Counted from the first letter of the stretch, positions 1 through 8,365 are shown. The stretch: DNA of 64,000 nt from Bacillus multifaciens (GCF_030756675.1 NZ_JAVBXD010000014.1:1-64000), one strand, 5' to 3'. The notes: generated from the sequence alone by a model not told the origin. Program-made: numbers and translations.

Positions 1-99
1 CATGTTTTATTTTCAAGTTTTGTATTTCTTAATTATACAAAAATGTACCATACAGAGAGAGACTTTTTTAGTGTCTACTCTATAGGGTACATTTTATTT

Positions 100-232
100 T
101 TTGGAGGGACGAGAGCATCTGAAGCGGTTAGTGCCTTTTCCTACCACATGCAAGATAGAAAGTGAAAGTAAGGTATTTTTTCGCCTGTAAAGCAGCAGTT
201 TACATGTTGAAAAATGAAAATAGATGTATTTG
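100..232 (-). repeat. Degenerate inverted copy of a ~190-nt dispersed repeat
   Basis: Read on the minus strand, this stretch matches the repeats at 23524-23711, 50020-50222 and 55403-55605. Shared blocks are CTGCTG near the 5' end, GCATGTGG-type sequence followed by the AGGAAAAGG block, and AGATGCTCTCG near the 3' end. It is shorter and more diverged than the other copies. It lies downstream of the terminator of the minus-strand gene ending at 311, so the orientation relative to the preceding gene is the same as for the other copies. I see no gene in bases 1-310. Confidence 0.6.
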
Positions 233-264
233 CACGTAATGGAATAAGGGATACATATAGAATA

Positions 265-288
265 AAGGCCTCGATTCGAGGCCTTTTT
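265..288 (-). terminator. Terminator after the small gene at 311-523
   Basis: A perfect GC-rich inverted repeat (AAGGCCTCGA and its complement) with T-rich flanks on both strands. It lies just past the stop of the minus-strand gene ending at 311. Confidence 0.65.
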
Positions 289-310
289 CACATAGTTGTT
301 TCTATTTACA

Positions 311-523
311 TTAGTAAAAATATGGTGTTGGACAAGGAGGGCCGTAGCAAGGGTAAAATGGAGGTGGATAGTATGGTCTAGGGCCAAATGCCAATGCCCC
401 GCCGATTATACCTCCTGCAAGACCGGCTAGAAAAGGGAATCCGAAAAATGGTATAAATCGTGAATTTCCAATCGGACCAACTGGAGCTGAGCGAAATGGA
501 ATTGGCTGATAATGTGGATACAT
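311..523 (-). CDS. Small Pro/Gly/Tyr-rich protein, 70 aa, unknown function
   Basis: A 70-residue protein rich in proline, glycine and tyrosine. A central hydrophobic glycine-rich segment (about residues 28-45) looks like one short membrane-associating helix. The C-terminal third alternates Pro and Tyr and carries two Cys (PCYGPPCP). The start was taken at the ATG at 523 because GAAGGAGG sits just upstream; a longer frame to 589 lacks such a site. A terminator follows. The composition resembles small spore or coat-associated proteins of Bacillus, but I do not recognise the family, and that suggestion is inference. Confidence 0.6.
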   Translation of the reverse strand: MYPHYQPIPFRSAPVGPIGNSRFIPFFGFPFLAGLAGGIIGGALAFGPRPYYPPPFYPCYGPPCPTPYFY

Positions 524-629
524 GTTAAAACCTCCTTCAATGAACTCATTGTTATCATATGGGAAAATAACGTGGATGAGCGAGTACAAGAGAGAATGAT
601 GCTGAAAATAGGCGAAACACTTTCCTATA

Positions 630-1502
630 TTATGTCGATTGTAATGTGAAGAGTGTAATTTCCGGCTTTGCTAAAAATCGAAGTGGTACACGCGTTGTTC
701 CAATGCCTCGATTTACATACAATAACAATTCATACTCTTTCTTAATATGATAAAAACCTTCAATATAGTGCTTAGCAAATGTCGGAGTAATAATGGCGCC
801 AAAGAAAGGGAATTGTACTTGTCCGCCGTGACTGTGTCCAGAAAGTTGTAAATTAATAGGGAAATTTGCAATATGAGGTGCAACATCGGGTTCATGAACG
901 AGAACAATCGTATAAAGATGATCTTGCGCTTGTTTTAAGATACCATGTATGTCAGGGGTTCCGAGCATGATATCGTCAATACCGAAAATAGAAATTTCAC
1001 TTCCATCTAGTAGACGTATACGTTTTTCAGCATTTTGTAATATTTCAAATCCGGATTGTTTCATGATGTGACTGTAGTATTCTGTTCCGTATCCACCATG
1101 ATCATGGTTACCAAAAATAGCAAATTTACCGAGCGGAGCATGAATCGTTTGTAAAATTGATGAGACAAATGGAGTATCTTCATATGTTTGATAATTGTCG
1201 ATTAAATCTCCAGTAAAGAATACGATGTCGGGTTTTTTTTCATTTATTTTTGCAACTACTTTAGAAAGTTGCTGCAGTGAGTAATAATACCCTAAATGTA
1301 AATCGCTAAATTGAACAATTTTAATGCCGTTAAACCCATGTGGAATAAGTGGAGAGTGAAGTGTATGATTCGTAAAAGAGAGAAGGGATGGCTCTATAAA
1401 CCTTGCATAATAGTAACCTGTTCCAGTCGTTATACAAGTGTATAATAGTGTACGAATGCTTTTTTTTATAAAATTTCTTCTTGTAATTTGATTCATATTC
1501 AT
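630..1502 (-). CDS. ykuE: Metallophosphoesterase with twin-arginine signal (YkuE-like)
   Basis: A 290-residue calcineurin-type phosphoesterase. The N-terminus has RRNFIKKS followed by a hydrophobic stretch, a twin-arginine export signal. The metal-ligand blocks are in order: DLH at 67-69, GDLID at 98-102, GNHD at 131-134, an H-E-P block near 203 and GHSHGGQ at 222-228. B. subtilis YkuE is a known Tat substrate held at the cell wall, and the divergent neighbour fadH (ykuF) is the same as in B. subtilis. Two ATG codons (1502, 1496) are possible starts and neither has a strong ribosome site. The substrate is unknown; metal-dependent phosphoester hydrolysis outside the membrane is the family inference. 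Confidence 0.85.
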   Translation of the reverse strand: MNMNQITRRNFIKKSIRTLLYTCITTGTGYYYARFIEPSLLSFTNHTLHSPLIPHGFNGIKIVQFSDLHLGYYYSLQQLSKVVAKINEKKPDIVFFTGDLIDNYQTYEDTPFVSSILQTIHAPLGKFAIFGNHDHGGYGTEYYSHIMKQSGFEILQNAEKRIRLLDGSEISIFGIDDIMLGTPDIHGILKQAQDHLYTIVLVHEPDVAPHIANFPINLQLSGHSHGGQVQFPFFGAIITPTFAKHYIEGFYHIKKEYELLLYVNRGIGTTRVPLRFLAKPEITLFTLQST

Positions 1503-1659
1503 ATGAGCGAGATGATAGAAAATGATAAAAGTAGATAGACGTGATTTGTTATAATGATTCGCTGCGTATCTTCTCTCCTTTCGCTAATAAATAGTGTATT
1601 TTATTAAAAGATATCAGAAAAATTTAAATTTATAAAGAATTCTGTCGTGTAAAATGATA

Positions 1660-1679
1660 AAATGAATATGTATTCATTT
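1660..1679. promoter_or_regulatory. Palindrome at the fadH promoter, possible FadR operator
   Basis: A perfect inverted repeat with half-site AAATGAATA separated by two bases, ending 15 bases before the fadH start codon. In B. subtilis the fadH (ykuF) promoter belongs to the FadR fatty-acid regulon, whose operator also has TGAAT/ATTCA arms but with wider spacing. Position and symmetry suggest a repressor site; assignment to FadR is inference. Confidence 0.45.
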
Positions 1680-1694
1680 TAGGGAGGGAAAATT

Positions 1695-2459
1695 ATGACA
1701 GAAAAGGTAGTTGTAATTACAGGTGGTTCAAGTGGAATGGGAAAAGGAATGGCAACTCGTTTTGCAAAAGAAGGAGCGCGAGTTGTAATTACAGGACGTA
1801 CACTAGAAAAATTAGAAGAGACTAAGAAAGAAATTGAACAATTTGAAGGACAAGTATTACCTGTACAAATGGATGTGCGGAATATTGAGGATATAAAAGG
1901 AATGATTGAAACAATCGATAAAGAATTCGGCCGCATCGATGTACTAGTAAATAATGCAGCAGGAAATTTTCTTTGTCATGCTGAAGATTTATCGCCAAAT
2001 GGTTGGAATGCTGTTATTAACATTGTGTTAAATGGTACATTTTATTGTAGTCAAGCAATCGGTAAATACTGGATTGAAAAAGGGATAAAGGGAACAATTA
2101 TTAATATGGTTGCAACTTATGCATGGGATGCGGGTCCCGGTGTTATTCATTCCGCAGCAGCAAAAGCGGGTGTGTTAGCAATGACGAGAACGCTTGCTGT
2201 TGAGTGGGGACGTAAATATGGAATTCGTGTGAATGCAATTGCTCCAGGACCAATTGAACGTACAGGGGGAGCCGATAAGCTATGGATATCTGAAGAAGCT
2301 GCGAAGCGCACATTACACAGCGTACCACTTGGCAGGCTTGGAACACCAGAAGAAATTGCTGGTCTTGCTTTTTATTTATGCTCTGAAGAAGCTGCGTACA
2401 TAAATGGAGCTTGTATTACAATGGATGGTGGTCAGCATTTGCATCAATATCCGTTTTAA
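1695..2459 (+). CDS. fadH: Short-chain dehydrogenase, probable 2,4-dienoyl-CoA reductase
   Basis: A 254-residue SDR enzyme with the NADPH-binding GGSSGMGKG motif at residues 10-18 and NNAAG at 86-90. The usual YxxxK catalytic pair is replaced by H152-x4-K157 (HSAAAK), which is the pattern of 2,4-dienoyl-CoA reductases and supports FadH over a generic 3-oxoacyl reductase. FadH removes double bonds from unsaturated acyl-CoA during beta-oxidation. GGGAGGG precedes the ATG. A palindrome lies in the promoter and a terminator follows. The divergent pairing with ykuE matches B. subtilis ykuE-ykuF. Confidence 0.85.
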   Translation: MTEKVVVITGGSSGMGKGMATRFAKEGARVVITGRTLEKLEETKKEIEQFEGQVLPVQMDVRNIEDIKGMIETIDKEFGRIDVLVNNAAGNFLCHAEDLSPNGWNAVINIVLNGTFYCSQAIGKYWIEKGIKGTIINMVATYAWDAGPGVIHSAAAKAGVLAMTRTLAVEWGRKYGIRVNAIAPGPIERTGGADKLWISEEAAKRTLHSVPLGRLGTPEEIAGLAFYLCSEEAAYINGACITMDGGQHLHQYPF

Positions 2460-2592
2460 GAGGGGGGGATTTGTGACTAATTTGTGACATTTTAAAAGAG
2501 AGTCTTTACAGAAAATTGTTTATAAGGTATATTTAAGACCTCTTTTTTCTTCATAGTAGAATTGCTAATTCCCCTTAGCATTTTACCCCTCT

Positions 2593-2623
2593 AATCCCTT
2601 CAGGAGAACTGAAGGGATTTTTT
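2593..2623 (+). terminator. Terminator after fadH
   Basis: Ten-base stem (AATCCCTTCA and its complement) with a short loop and a T run, in the fadH-ykuI gap. The remaining bases between 2460 and 2592 show no gene. Confidence 0.8.
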
Positions 2624-2679
2624 ATTATTTTTTTTACATAACGTGTTATAATCTTGAAAAGCAAAGGGGGGGGAGAACT

Positions 2680-3897
2680 ATGGTAGATGCATTAGATGTG
2701 ATGAGTAATTTGGATAAAGTCCTTCCTTATTATCAAGCTATTTTTAGTGCAGATGAACATACTGTAATTGGATATGAAGTAGTAGGACGTATACAAACAG
2801 AAGAAGGGATTCACAGTCTTGCTGCGTTTTTTCGCGATGATTCGATTCCATATGAATTTCAACTTGAAGTAGATAATATTATTTTAGGAAAAGCATTGGA
2901 TCGGTATTTGGAAACAGATCAATCATGTTTATTATTTGTGCATCGTAATGCGCATATATTAATGAGTGATGAAAGTGAAAGTTTACTGCATTTATTATTA
3001 ATGTATGAGAAGAAAGGGCTTTGTTTAAATCGTATTGTATTAGAAATAACAGAACATGATTTTAAAGAAGATATTGAACAGTTTAACCATTTGCTTATGT
3101 ATTACCGTACATATGGTATTCAAGTTGCGATTAATAAGGTAGGAACAGGTACAAGTAATCTCGAACGAATTAGTATGTTAACTCCTGATATTCTAAAGGT
3201 AGATTTAACAAATTTACGTCAGACGGCGTTGTTACAATCGTACCAGGATATTTTATATTCATTATCACTCTTGGCGAGACGCATTGGAGCAACATTATTG
3301 TATGAAGATATTGATGCATTCTATCAGTTGCAATATGCGTGGAAAAATGGTGGAAGATATTACCAAGGTGATTATTTGAAAGAATCTTTGTCTAATTTTA
3401 TTGATAAAGACATTTTGAAAGAGCGCCTTGGCAGTGAGTGCCATCAATTTATTCAGCGTGAAAAACGAAAATTGCAGAAGGTTTATGAACTAACAGAAAC
3501 GCTTCGAGAATATGTTGGGAATGTATTAGCAAAACAGAAAAAAATAGAAGATTTTAATAAATGGCTAATGAATTTTAGTCAACAAGTGACACATTGTAGT
3601 TTTCGTATTTTTATTTGTAATGAAGACGGATTTCAAAAATCAGGAAATGTTATGAGAAAAGACGGAGAATGGGTGTTAATGCCAGAGTATTATATGAAAA
3701 ATTGGAGTTGGCGTCCGTACTTTTTAGAAAACATTATGAAACTACGTTTTGAGAAAAAGGGAAGATTGTCTGATTTATACGGGGATCTTGAAACTGGTGA
3801 ATTAGTTCGGACATTTTCGTTTCCTATTGATGATGAGCATTATTTATTTATTGACTTATCTTATGAATTTTTATATGAAGAAGATGTTTTATTATAA
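2680..3897 (+). CDS. ykuI: EAL-domain protein YkuI, likely non-catalytic c-di-GMP binder
   Basis: A 405-residue protein with an N-terminal EAL domain (about 10-250), a coiled linker rich in K/E/Q (about 255-295) and a C-terminal PAS-like sensor domain. The signature EAL reads EVV at 33-35. E122 of the EITEH block is kept, but the DDFG loop is replaced by INKVG at 151-155, so acidic metal ligands are missing. B. subtilis YkuI binds c-di-GMP without clear hydrolysis, and the loop change here fits a receptor more than an enzyme. A run of G (GGGGGGGGAG) gives a strong ribosome site. A terminator follows directly. Confidence 0.85.
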   Translation: MVDALDVMSNLDKVLPYYQAIFSADEHTVIGYEVVGRIQTEEGIHSLAAFFRDDSIPYEFQLEVDNIILGKALDRYLETDQSCLLFVHRNAHILMSDESESLLHLLLMYEKKGLCLNRIVLEITEHDFKEDIEQFNHLLMYYRTYGIQVAINKVGTGTSNLERISMLTPDILKVDLTNLRQTALLQSYQDILYSLSLLARRIGATLLYEDIDAFYQLQYAWKNGGRYYQGDYLKESLSNFIDKDILKERLGSECHQFIQREKRKLQKVYELTETLREYVGNVLAKQKKIEDFNKWLMNFSQQVTHCSFRIFICNEDGFQKSGNVMRKDGEWVLMPEYYMKNWSWRPYFLENIMKLRFEKKGRLSDLYGDLETGELVRTFSFPIDDEHYLFIDLSYEFLYEEDVLL

Positions 3898-3924
3898 TGC
3901 ACGAAATATTTCGTGCATTTTTTT
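3897..3924 (+). terminator. Terminator after ykuI
   Basis: Stem TGCACGAAA with its complement across a 2-3 base loop followed by a run of seven T. It starts at the stop codon of ykuI. Confidence 0.85.
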
Positions 3925-4081
3925 GTTTGTTTTTATCATAAATTGGTAATAGTGACAACTATGATAAGAATGGTGTCTATCGTTGTAAACATTTTACGAA
4001 CGAAAGCTACTCTTTCAGTGCATAATCATTGCTACAATGAATAGTAGAAGGATAAGCTCTTTTTACAAGGAGGGTGCGAAA

Positions 4082-4573
4082 ATGAAGAAATATGGGATTT
4101 GGATTGTGCTATTTCTTTTCGTTGCATTTGTAATTGGACAAGGTGTGACAACAGTGCTTGGAAAAGAAGAAACAAAAATCGATCAAAATGAAATATTTGA
4201 AACGATTCAAAAGGGATATGAAGCGCAGTTCTCTATTCGTAGTAAGCGACTATCGATGGATAAAATGTATGATACATTATCTCCTTATTTCACGGATAAC
4301 TTTCTTCAAGTTTTTACGGATGAAAATAATCAAGATGTAAAACGGAGCGCGCAATATTTGTTACCTACAAAAGAAGCACCATTTACTTTTTCATCCAAAA
4401 CAAAAATTGTATACAATCAAGAGTATAATTTGTTATACGTGTATGAACGGAATATAAAAACAGAAGAGTATCAAATTATTACACTGCAAAAAAACGGTGA
4501 TAAATGGAAAATGGCGGGATATCATGAAAATAAACAGCTCTTATCTGAAATAGAAAAATACGAAAAAGAGTAA
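4082..4573 (+). CDS. Secreted or membrane-anchored protein of unknown function, 163 aa
   Basis: The start ATG at 4082 follows AAGGAGGG; an upstream in-frame start at 4037 lacks a ribosome site. Residues 5-25 form a hydrophobic signal anchor (WIVLFLFVAFVIG). The rest is charged, Lys/Glu-rich and probably extracellular. The length and layout resemble Bacillus proteins of the DUF3993 type, but I cannot confirm this by eye. The gene sits between ykuI and a convergent glutaredoxin-like gene and ends in a long inverted repeat. Confidence 0.65.
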   Translation: MKKYGIWIVLFLFVAFVIGQGVTTVLGKEETKIDQNEIFETIQKGYEAQFSIRSKRLSMDKMYDTLSPYFTDNFLQVFTDENNQDVKRSAQYLLPTKEAPFTFSSKTKIVYNQEYNLLYVYERNIKTEEYQIITLQKNGDKWKMAGYHENKQLLSEIEKYEKE

Positions 4574-4626
4574 AGTGAAACTCTTGTCATGGAGGGGTTA
4601 TCCTAAAATGACAGGAGTTTCATTTT
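4572..4626. terminator. Long inverted repeat between convergent genes
   Basis: Arms at 4572-4590 and 4608-4625 pair at 17 of 19 positions (GTGAAACTC and GAGTTTCAT at the outer parts), with T runs on the plus strand. The hairpin covers the stop codons of both convergent genes. The outer arm also resembles the AAGTGAAAC end of the dispersed repeats seen elsewhere in the window. Confidence 0.7.
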
Positions 4627-4864
4627 ATTGTTCGATTCCTAAAAGTTGTTGTAATTTTTCGATTTGAAATCCTGCTACAACTTCCCCGTCTACAACAACA
4701 GTTGGGGTAGAATAGGACTCATAATCATAGAGAAGACGATTGCGAGCAGCAGCGTCTTTTTTGATATTGTATTCTGTGAAAATAACATCATTATGCTTTA
4801 GAAATTCTTTTATAATTTGACATGGTGGGCAATCAGGTTGTGTGTATACATCTACTTTCTTCAT
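4625..4864 (-). CDS. Glutaredoxin-like thiol protein with CPPC motif
   Basis: A 79-residue one-domain protein with the glutaredoxin fold pattern: VDVYTQPDCPPC at the N-terminus (C12 and C15 of CPPC), a cis-proline block STPTVVVDG near residues 52-60, and a C-terminal helix LQQLLG. These features fit a small dithiol glutaredoxin/NrdH-like protein that takes electrons from a cytosolic reductase. The ATG at 4864 has GAGGAGGAA upstream. The partner is unknown. Confidence 0.8.
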   Translation of the reverse strand: MKKVDVYTQPDCPPCQIIKEFLKHNDVIFTEYNIKKDAAARNRLLYDYESYSTPTVVVDGEVVAGFQIEKLQQLLGIEQ

Positions 4865-4916
4865 ATAGTTCCTCCTCTACAATTTATTTTCATTATATTC
4901 TCGTATATAAAAAACT

Positions 4917-4985
4917 TCAATAAAGTGAAACTTCTATCAGTGAGGAGTTTACTGCTCGTTAATGTAGGAGCAAGTAAAATTTATA
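4917..4985 (-). repeat. Short bcr-like repeat, minimal form
   Basis: Contains TAAAGTGAAACTT, then a CAGTGAGGAG/TTACTGCTC block and a degraded inner end. On the minus strand it corresponds to the two ends of the long repeats at 48557-48961 and 54328-54604 with the middle missing. The rest of the gap 4865-5255 shows no convincing gene. Confidence 0.5.
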
Positions 4986-5255
4986 TTAACATAACAAGTT
5001 TTTTATCGAGAACAAATTGAATAATCCTTATTTATCTTTTTTACAACATTGATATAAAATTTTTCTGTTAAATGCGTAAGAAAGGCAGTAGAAGTGTAGA
5101 TTTCGGCTTTTTGTATGTTTTTTCGACAAATTTTAGTTGAGTTTCTTGCTCATAAGCATTATCCTAGGGTGTGGGACATTTTTTCAGTTATGACGGATAG
5201 AATGAGTATTGCTGTAAAACCTATTCGTAGGAACATTAGAGAAAGGGGAGATTTC

Positions 5256-5492
5256 ATGTCTCTGCTCCAAGGAATTTTAACTCGTCTTGTTAGTCTAAAA
5301 GAACAAGCTGAAAGCGGCGAAGTAGCACAACGCTATTTTGAAGTGAACGGTGAACGCAAATGTAGCGTAAAATATTTTGATAAAAGCGATATGTACGAGC
5401 TAGAAGTGTATCAACAAGGAGAAAAACCACAAGTATATCAATTCGATAATATTGATATGGTTGCAATCGAAATTTACGATATTCTTTCTTGA
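5256..5492 (+). CDS. ykuJ: YkuJ family protein, unknown function
   Basis: A 78-residue acidic protein that matches the YkuJ family in length and in its position before ykuK and abbA. The start ATG at 5256 has AAAGGGGAG eight bases upstream; the frame is open further upstream, but that part has no ribosome site and reads as non-coding. Tyr- and Glu-rich beta-type segments (YDIL-type C-terminus) and no Cys or membrane segment suggest a soluble cytosolic protein. Its function is not established. Confidence 0.8.
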   Translation: MSLLQGILTRLVSLKEQAESGEVAQRYFEVNGERKCSVKYFDKSDMYELEVYQQGEKPQVYQFDNIDMVAIEIYDILS

Positions 5493-5497
5493 TACAT

Positions 5498-5538
5498 AAA
5501 AAGAAGGTGCCTCAAAAAATGAAGGCACCTTCTTTTTT
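5498..5538 (+). terminator. Terminator after ykuJ
   Basis: A 14-15 base-pair stem (AAAGAAGGTGCCT and its complement) with an A-rich loop and a run of T. Confidence 0.85.
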
Positions 5539-5679
5539 TATGATGAATAAGATTCTCTCTCTGACCCTAAACTGATAACGCATTCTATAAAGTGAAGTTT
5601 TCATCAATCGTGCTCTTACGGATAGGTAGCTTTAAGATAGAGGCCTGATTATAAGCGGCGATATAAAGAGGTGAGAAAA

Positions 5680-5829
5680 GTGGAAAAAATGCCGATTGTT
5701 GTGTGTCCAAAATGTCATAAACAGTCAGAAATTACACATGTGTTAACAGCACAATCGAATCAAAATGTTATTTTTAAATGTCCGTTTTGTGCATATTTAA
5801 TACGCAATATCGAAACGAGTAAAGGATAA
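5680..5829 (+). CDS. Small zinc-ribbon protein, 49 aa
   Basis: A 49-codon gene starting at GTG 5680 (AGAGGTG upstream; an ATG at 5689 is an alternative). It encodes two zinc knuckles, CPKC near residues 9-12 and CPFC near 34-37, separated by a Gln/Asn-rich linker: a complete four-cysteine zinc ribbon. It lies 74 bases before ykuK and is probably co-transcribed with it. The compact ribbon suggests nucleic-acid or protein binding; no specific function is known to me. Confidence 0.7.
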   Translation: MEKMPIVVCPKCHKQSEITHVLTAQSNQNVIFKCPFCAYLIRNIETSKG

Positions 5830-5903
5830 GTAAGGCATATTTTGTTGCTTTGTCCCATACAATGAGAATACGAAAGTCTGTCTATGAGAAGGGACGTGAC
5901 TGT

Positions 5904-6422
5904 ATGGGCGGAGAATATCAATTTTACAATTTATCAGAGCGACACATGAGTTTCGAAACTGTATTTTCAAGAATTTGTCATTTTATTCGAAGTGCACCGC
6001 GCAACATGTATCGATTGTCAATTGGAACAGATTCACAAGTACATCAAAATGATACACGTTTTATTACAGCTATTCATTTGCATCGCGTTGGAAAAGGAGC
6101 TTGGGGGTGCTTATATCACCAAACGATAAAGCGAAAGCCCCCAAGTTTACGGGAAAAAATTTATTTGGAAACGCAATTTAGTCAAGAGATCGCTTGTTTA
6201 TTTACACCTGAGCGAATACAACAACTTTGGGATATTCTTTATCCGTACTGCGGAGAAGGTGCTGAATTTGTAATGGAGATTCATTTGGATATTGGAAAAT
6301 ATGGTTTGACGAGAGAGTTTATTTCGGATATGACAAATAAGATTACAGCAATGGGATTAACACCTAAAATTAAACCCGATTCATATGCGGCGTTTAGCTA
6401 TGCAAATCGGTACACGAAATAA
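5904..6422 (+). CDS. ykuK: YkuK, RNase H-like fold family protein
   Basis: A 172-residue protein, the usual length for YkuK (DUF458), which is predicted to have a ribonuclease H-like fold. Visible landmarks are SIGTDSQVH near residues 41-49, where the Asp is typical of the fold's first strand, and HLDIG near 133-137. The ATG at 5904 follows GAAGGGA with nine-base spacing. No membrane segments. It lies between the zinc-ribbon gene and abbA. Catalytic activity has not been shown for the family as far as I know. Confidence 0.8.
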   Translation: MGGEYQFYNLSERHMSFETVFSRICHFIRSAPRNMYRLSIGTDSQVHQNDTRFITAIHLHRVGKGAWGCLYHQTIKRKPPSLREKIYLETQFSQEIACLFTPERIQQLWDILYPYCGEGAEFVMEIHLDIGKYGLTREFISDMTNKITAMGLTPKIKPDSYAAFSYANRYTK

Positions 6423-6509
6423 TTTTTGTACTGAATTTTCAATCTGTTAAATAAAGGGCATATTTTATATAATAAATAAATAAGGACGGTTTAATAAGGG
6501 GAGGAAAAA

Positions 6510-6701
6510 ATGAGTAGAGAAATTGATTTAACAAAAGAGGAACAAAATTTATTGTTAGATGTGTTGTTTCGACAAAATTATGCGAGTGAAATACTTTCCG
6601 TTGAACTTTCTGATATTGAAAACGGGCGAAAGAAAACAGATGTATCTCATTACAAACGAATTACAAGCTTATTTGCTCGTCTGAAAAACGAAGGATATTA
6701 A
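6510..6701 (+). CDS. abbA: AbbA, antirepressor of the transition-state regulator AbrB
   Basis: A 63-residue acidic/helical protein. Its pattern (EEQNLLLDVL, then an ELSDIENG block and a YKRI-LF-RL end) matches B. subtilis AbbA, which is about 65 residues and lies at the same place between ykuK and ykuL. AbbA binds the DNA-binding domain of AbrB by mimicking DNA and relieves repression of stationary-phase genes. In B. subtilis it is induced by Spo0A. GGGGAGG lies upstream of the ATG. I did not find a clear Spo0A box in the short upstream gap. Confidence 0.8.
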   Translation: MSREIDLTKEEQNLLLDVLFRQNYASEILSVELSDIENGRKKTDVSHYKRITSLFARLKNEGY

Positions 6702-6917
6702 GGCTGCCAGAATGGTGGTCTTTTCTTTTGTTTCTATGGTAAAATGAACTGTGATTATTTATTTTAAATAAGAAAATAGGGACAGATAATAATATGTAAA
6801 CGCTGTCATAAACTGAGAATAGAAATGAGAAAGTAAAACATTACTTGAACGAATTGTTTTTTACGATTGGTTTACAATTGCTACTTGTTAGAATGAGTCA
6901 AAGTGGGGGATATCAAT

Positions 6918-7361
6918 ATGATTAGCATTCCAAAAGAAGATTTTCAGCAAGTTTTTGTAAAGGACTTAATGATTTCATCGGAAAAAGTAGCACATGTTCA
7001 AATTGGAAATAGTTTGGAGCACGCTTTACTTGTTTTAGTGAAATCTGGCTATTCAGCAATTCCAGTATTAGATCCGATGTACAAATTGCATGGATTAGTA
7101 AGTACAGCGATGATTTTGGATGGTATTTTAGGGCTAGAGCGAATTGAATTTGAAAAACTAGAGGATATGAAAGTAGAAAGTGTGATGAAGGGAGATATTC
7201 CACGCCTCAAGTTACAGGATTCATTTTCAAAAGCATTGGAGATGACGATTGATCATCCATTTGTATGTGTTGAGAACGAGGAAGCGTATTTTGAAGGGAT
7301 TTTGACGCGTCGTGCCATTTTAAAATTACTAAATAAAACAGTGAGACGATTTAATCGATAA
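6918..7361 (+). CDS. cbpB: CBS-domain c-di-AMP receptor CbpB (DarB/YkuL)
   Basis: A 147-residue protein (the B. subtilis YkuL length) made of two CBS repeats, about residues 15-75 and 85-140, with the SGYSAIPVLD and EGILTRRAIL blocks typical of nucleotide-binding CBS pairs. In B. subtilis and Listeria this protein binds c-di-AMP; in the apo state it stimulates the (p)ppGpp synthetase Rel and, in B. subtilis, pyruvate carboxylase. The pyc gene is in this same window. The ATG at 6918 follows GTGGGGG; a GTG at 6903 is in frame but lies in the ribosome site. A terminator follows. Confidence 0.85.
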   Translation: MISIPKEDFQQVFVKDLMISSEKVAHVQIGNSLEHALLVLVKSGYSAIPVLDPMYKLHGLVSTAMILDGILGLERIEFEKLEDMKVESVMKGDIPRLKLQDSFSKALEMTIDHPFVCVENEEAYFEGILTRRAILKLLNKTVRRFNR

Positions 7362-7369
7362 TGTTGGAA

Positions 7370-7403
7370 AAGGCGACTTCAACTGAAAGAAGAAGTCGCC
7401 TTT
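7370..7403 (+). terminator. Terminator after cbpB
   Basis: An 11-base stem AAAGGCGACTT with its complement and a T-rich end, located before ccpC. Confidence 0.75.
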
Positions 7404-7436
7404 ATCGTTCAGTTGTAACGAAAGAAGGGGAAAACA

Positions 7437-8294
7437 TTGCAAATTGATGATTTTCAGATGATGGTTATTTTAGCACAAGAGTTAAATATGAGAAAAGCCT
7501 CTGAGCGCTTATTTGTATCACAACCAGCGCTTAGTCAAAGGCTTCAATCGATGGAAAAACAATGGGGAATGAAATTTTTTATTCGCTCTCAAAAAGGATT
7601 AACGATTACACCAGAAGGTGAAAAAGTAGCGAATTATGCTAAAGATATGTTGCAACGAGAGGAAGCGATTAAGAGTGAACTAGCAACTTTTCAAACGGAA
7701 ACATATGGGACTTTAAAGATTGCTGTTGCCTCTGTCATTGGGCAATATTGGTTGCCGCCAGTTTTAAAGATGTTTGTACAAAAGTATCCATCCGTAAAAA
7801 TCTCTCTCTTTACAGGCTGGAGTAGTGAAGTGCAAAATCACTTTTACGAAGGTGATGTTCATGTAGCGATTTTGCGAGGAACACAAGAATATAAAGGTTA
7901 TAAGAAACAATTATTTGAAGATGAATTGTATTTAGTTGATACAGAAATTAAGGATATTTCCATGTTAAAAGACACCAATAGGCCATTCATTCAATTCAAA
8001 AGTGATTCAACATATTATGGACAAATTCAAAATTGGTGGTATGGTTTATTTTCTAATCCCCCTAAACGTACGATTGTTGTCGATCAAATTGAAACGTGTA
8101 AACAACTTGTTTTAAATGGTATCGGTTATGCACTTTTACCCTCTACTGTTTTAAAAGAAGTAAGGGAAAAGACATATAAAACTCCAGTAAAACTGACGAG
8201 AGAAACGTGGTTATTAACAAGTGAATCAGCTAGACAATTAAAACAAGTGCAGGCGTTTTTAGATATTATTGAAGAAATTCAAGCAGGAAAATAA
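7437..8294 (+). CDS. ccpC: LysR-type regulator CcpC (catabolite control of citric acid cycle genes)
   Basis: A 285-residue LysR-family regulator. The N-terminal helix-turn-helix (about 1-60) contains NMRKASERLFVSQPALSQRL, and the C-terminal inducer domain covers about 90-280. The N-terminus is close to B. subtilis CcpC (YkuM), which lies directly after ykuL there too. CcpC represses citZ and citB and responds to citrate. The start is TTG at 7437 behind GAAGGGG. Targets in this organism cannot be read from the window. Confidence 0.85.
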   Translation: MQIDDFQMMVILAQELNMRKASERLFVSQPALSQRLQSMEKQWGMKFFIRSQKGLTITPEGEKVANYAKDMLQREEAIKSELATFQTETYGTLKIAVASVIGQYWLPPVLKMFVQKYPSVKISLFTGWSSEVQNHFYEGDVHVAILRGTQEYKGYKKQLFEDELYLVDTEIKDISMLKDTNRPFIQFKSDSTYYGQIQNWWYGLFSNPPKRTIVVDQIETCKQLVLNGIGYALLPSTVLKEVREKTYKTPVKLTRETWLLTSESARQLKQVQAFLDIIEEIQAGK

Positions 8295-8365
8295 GATTAT
8301 TTTCTTGCGAGGAGTCTTCTCGTTTGGTAGAGTAACAGTATAAATGGATTTAGGAGGCAACAAGC

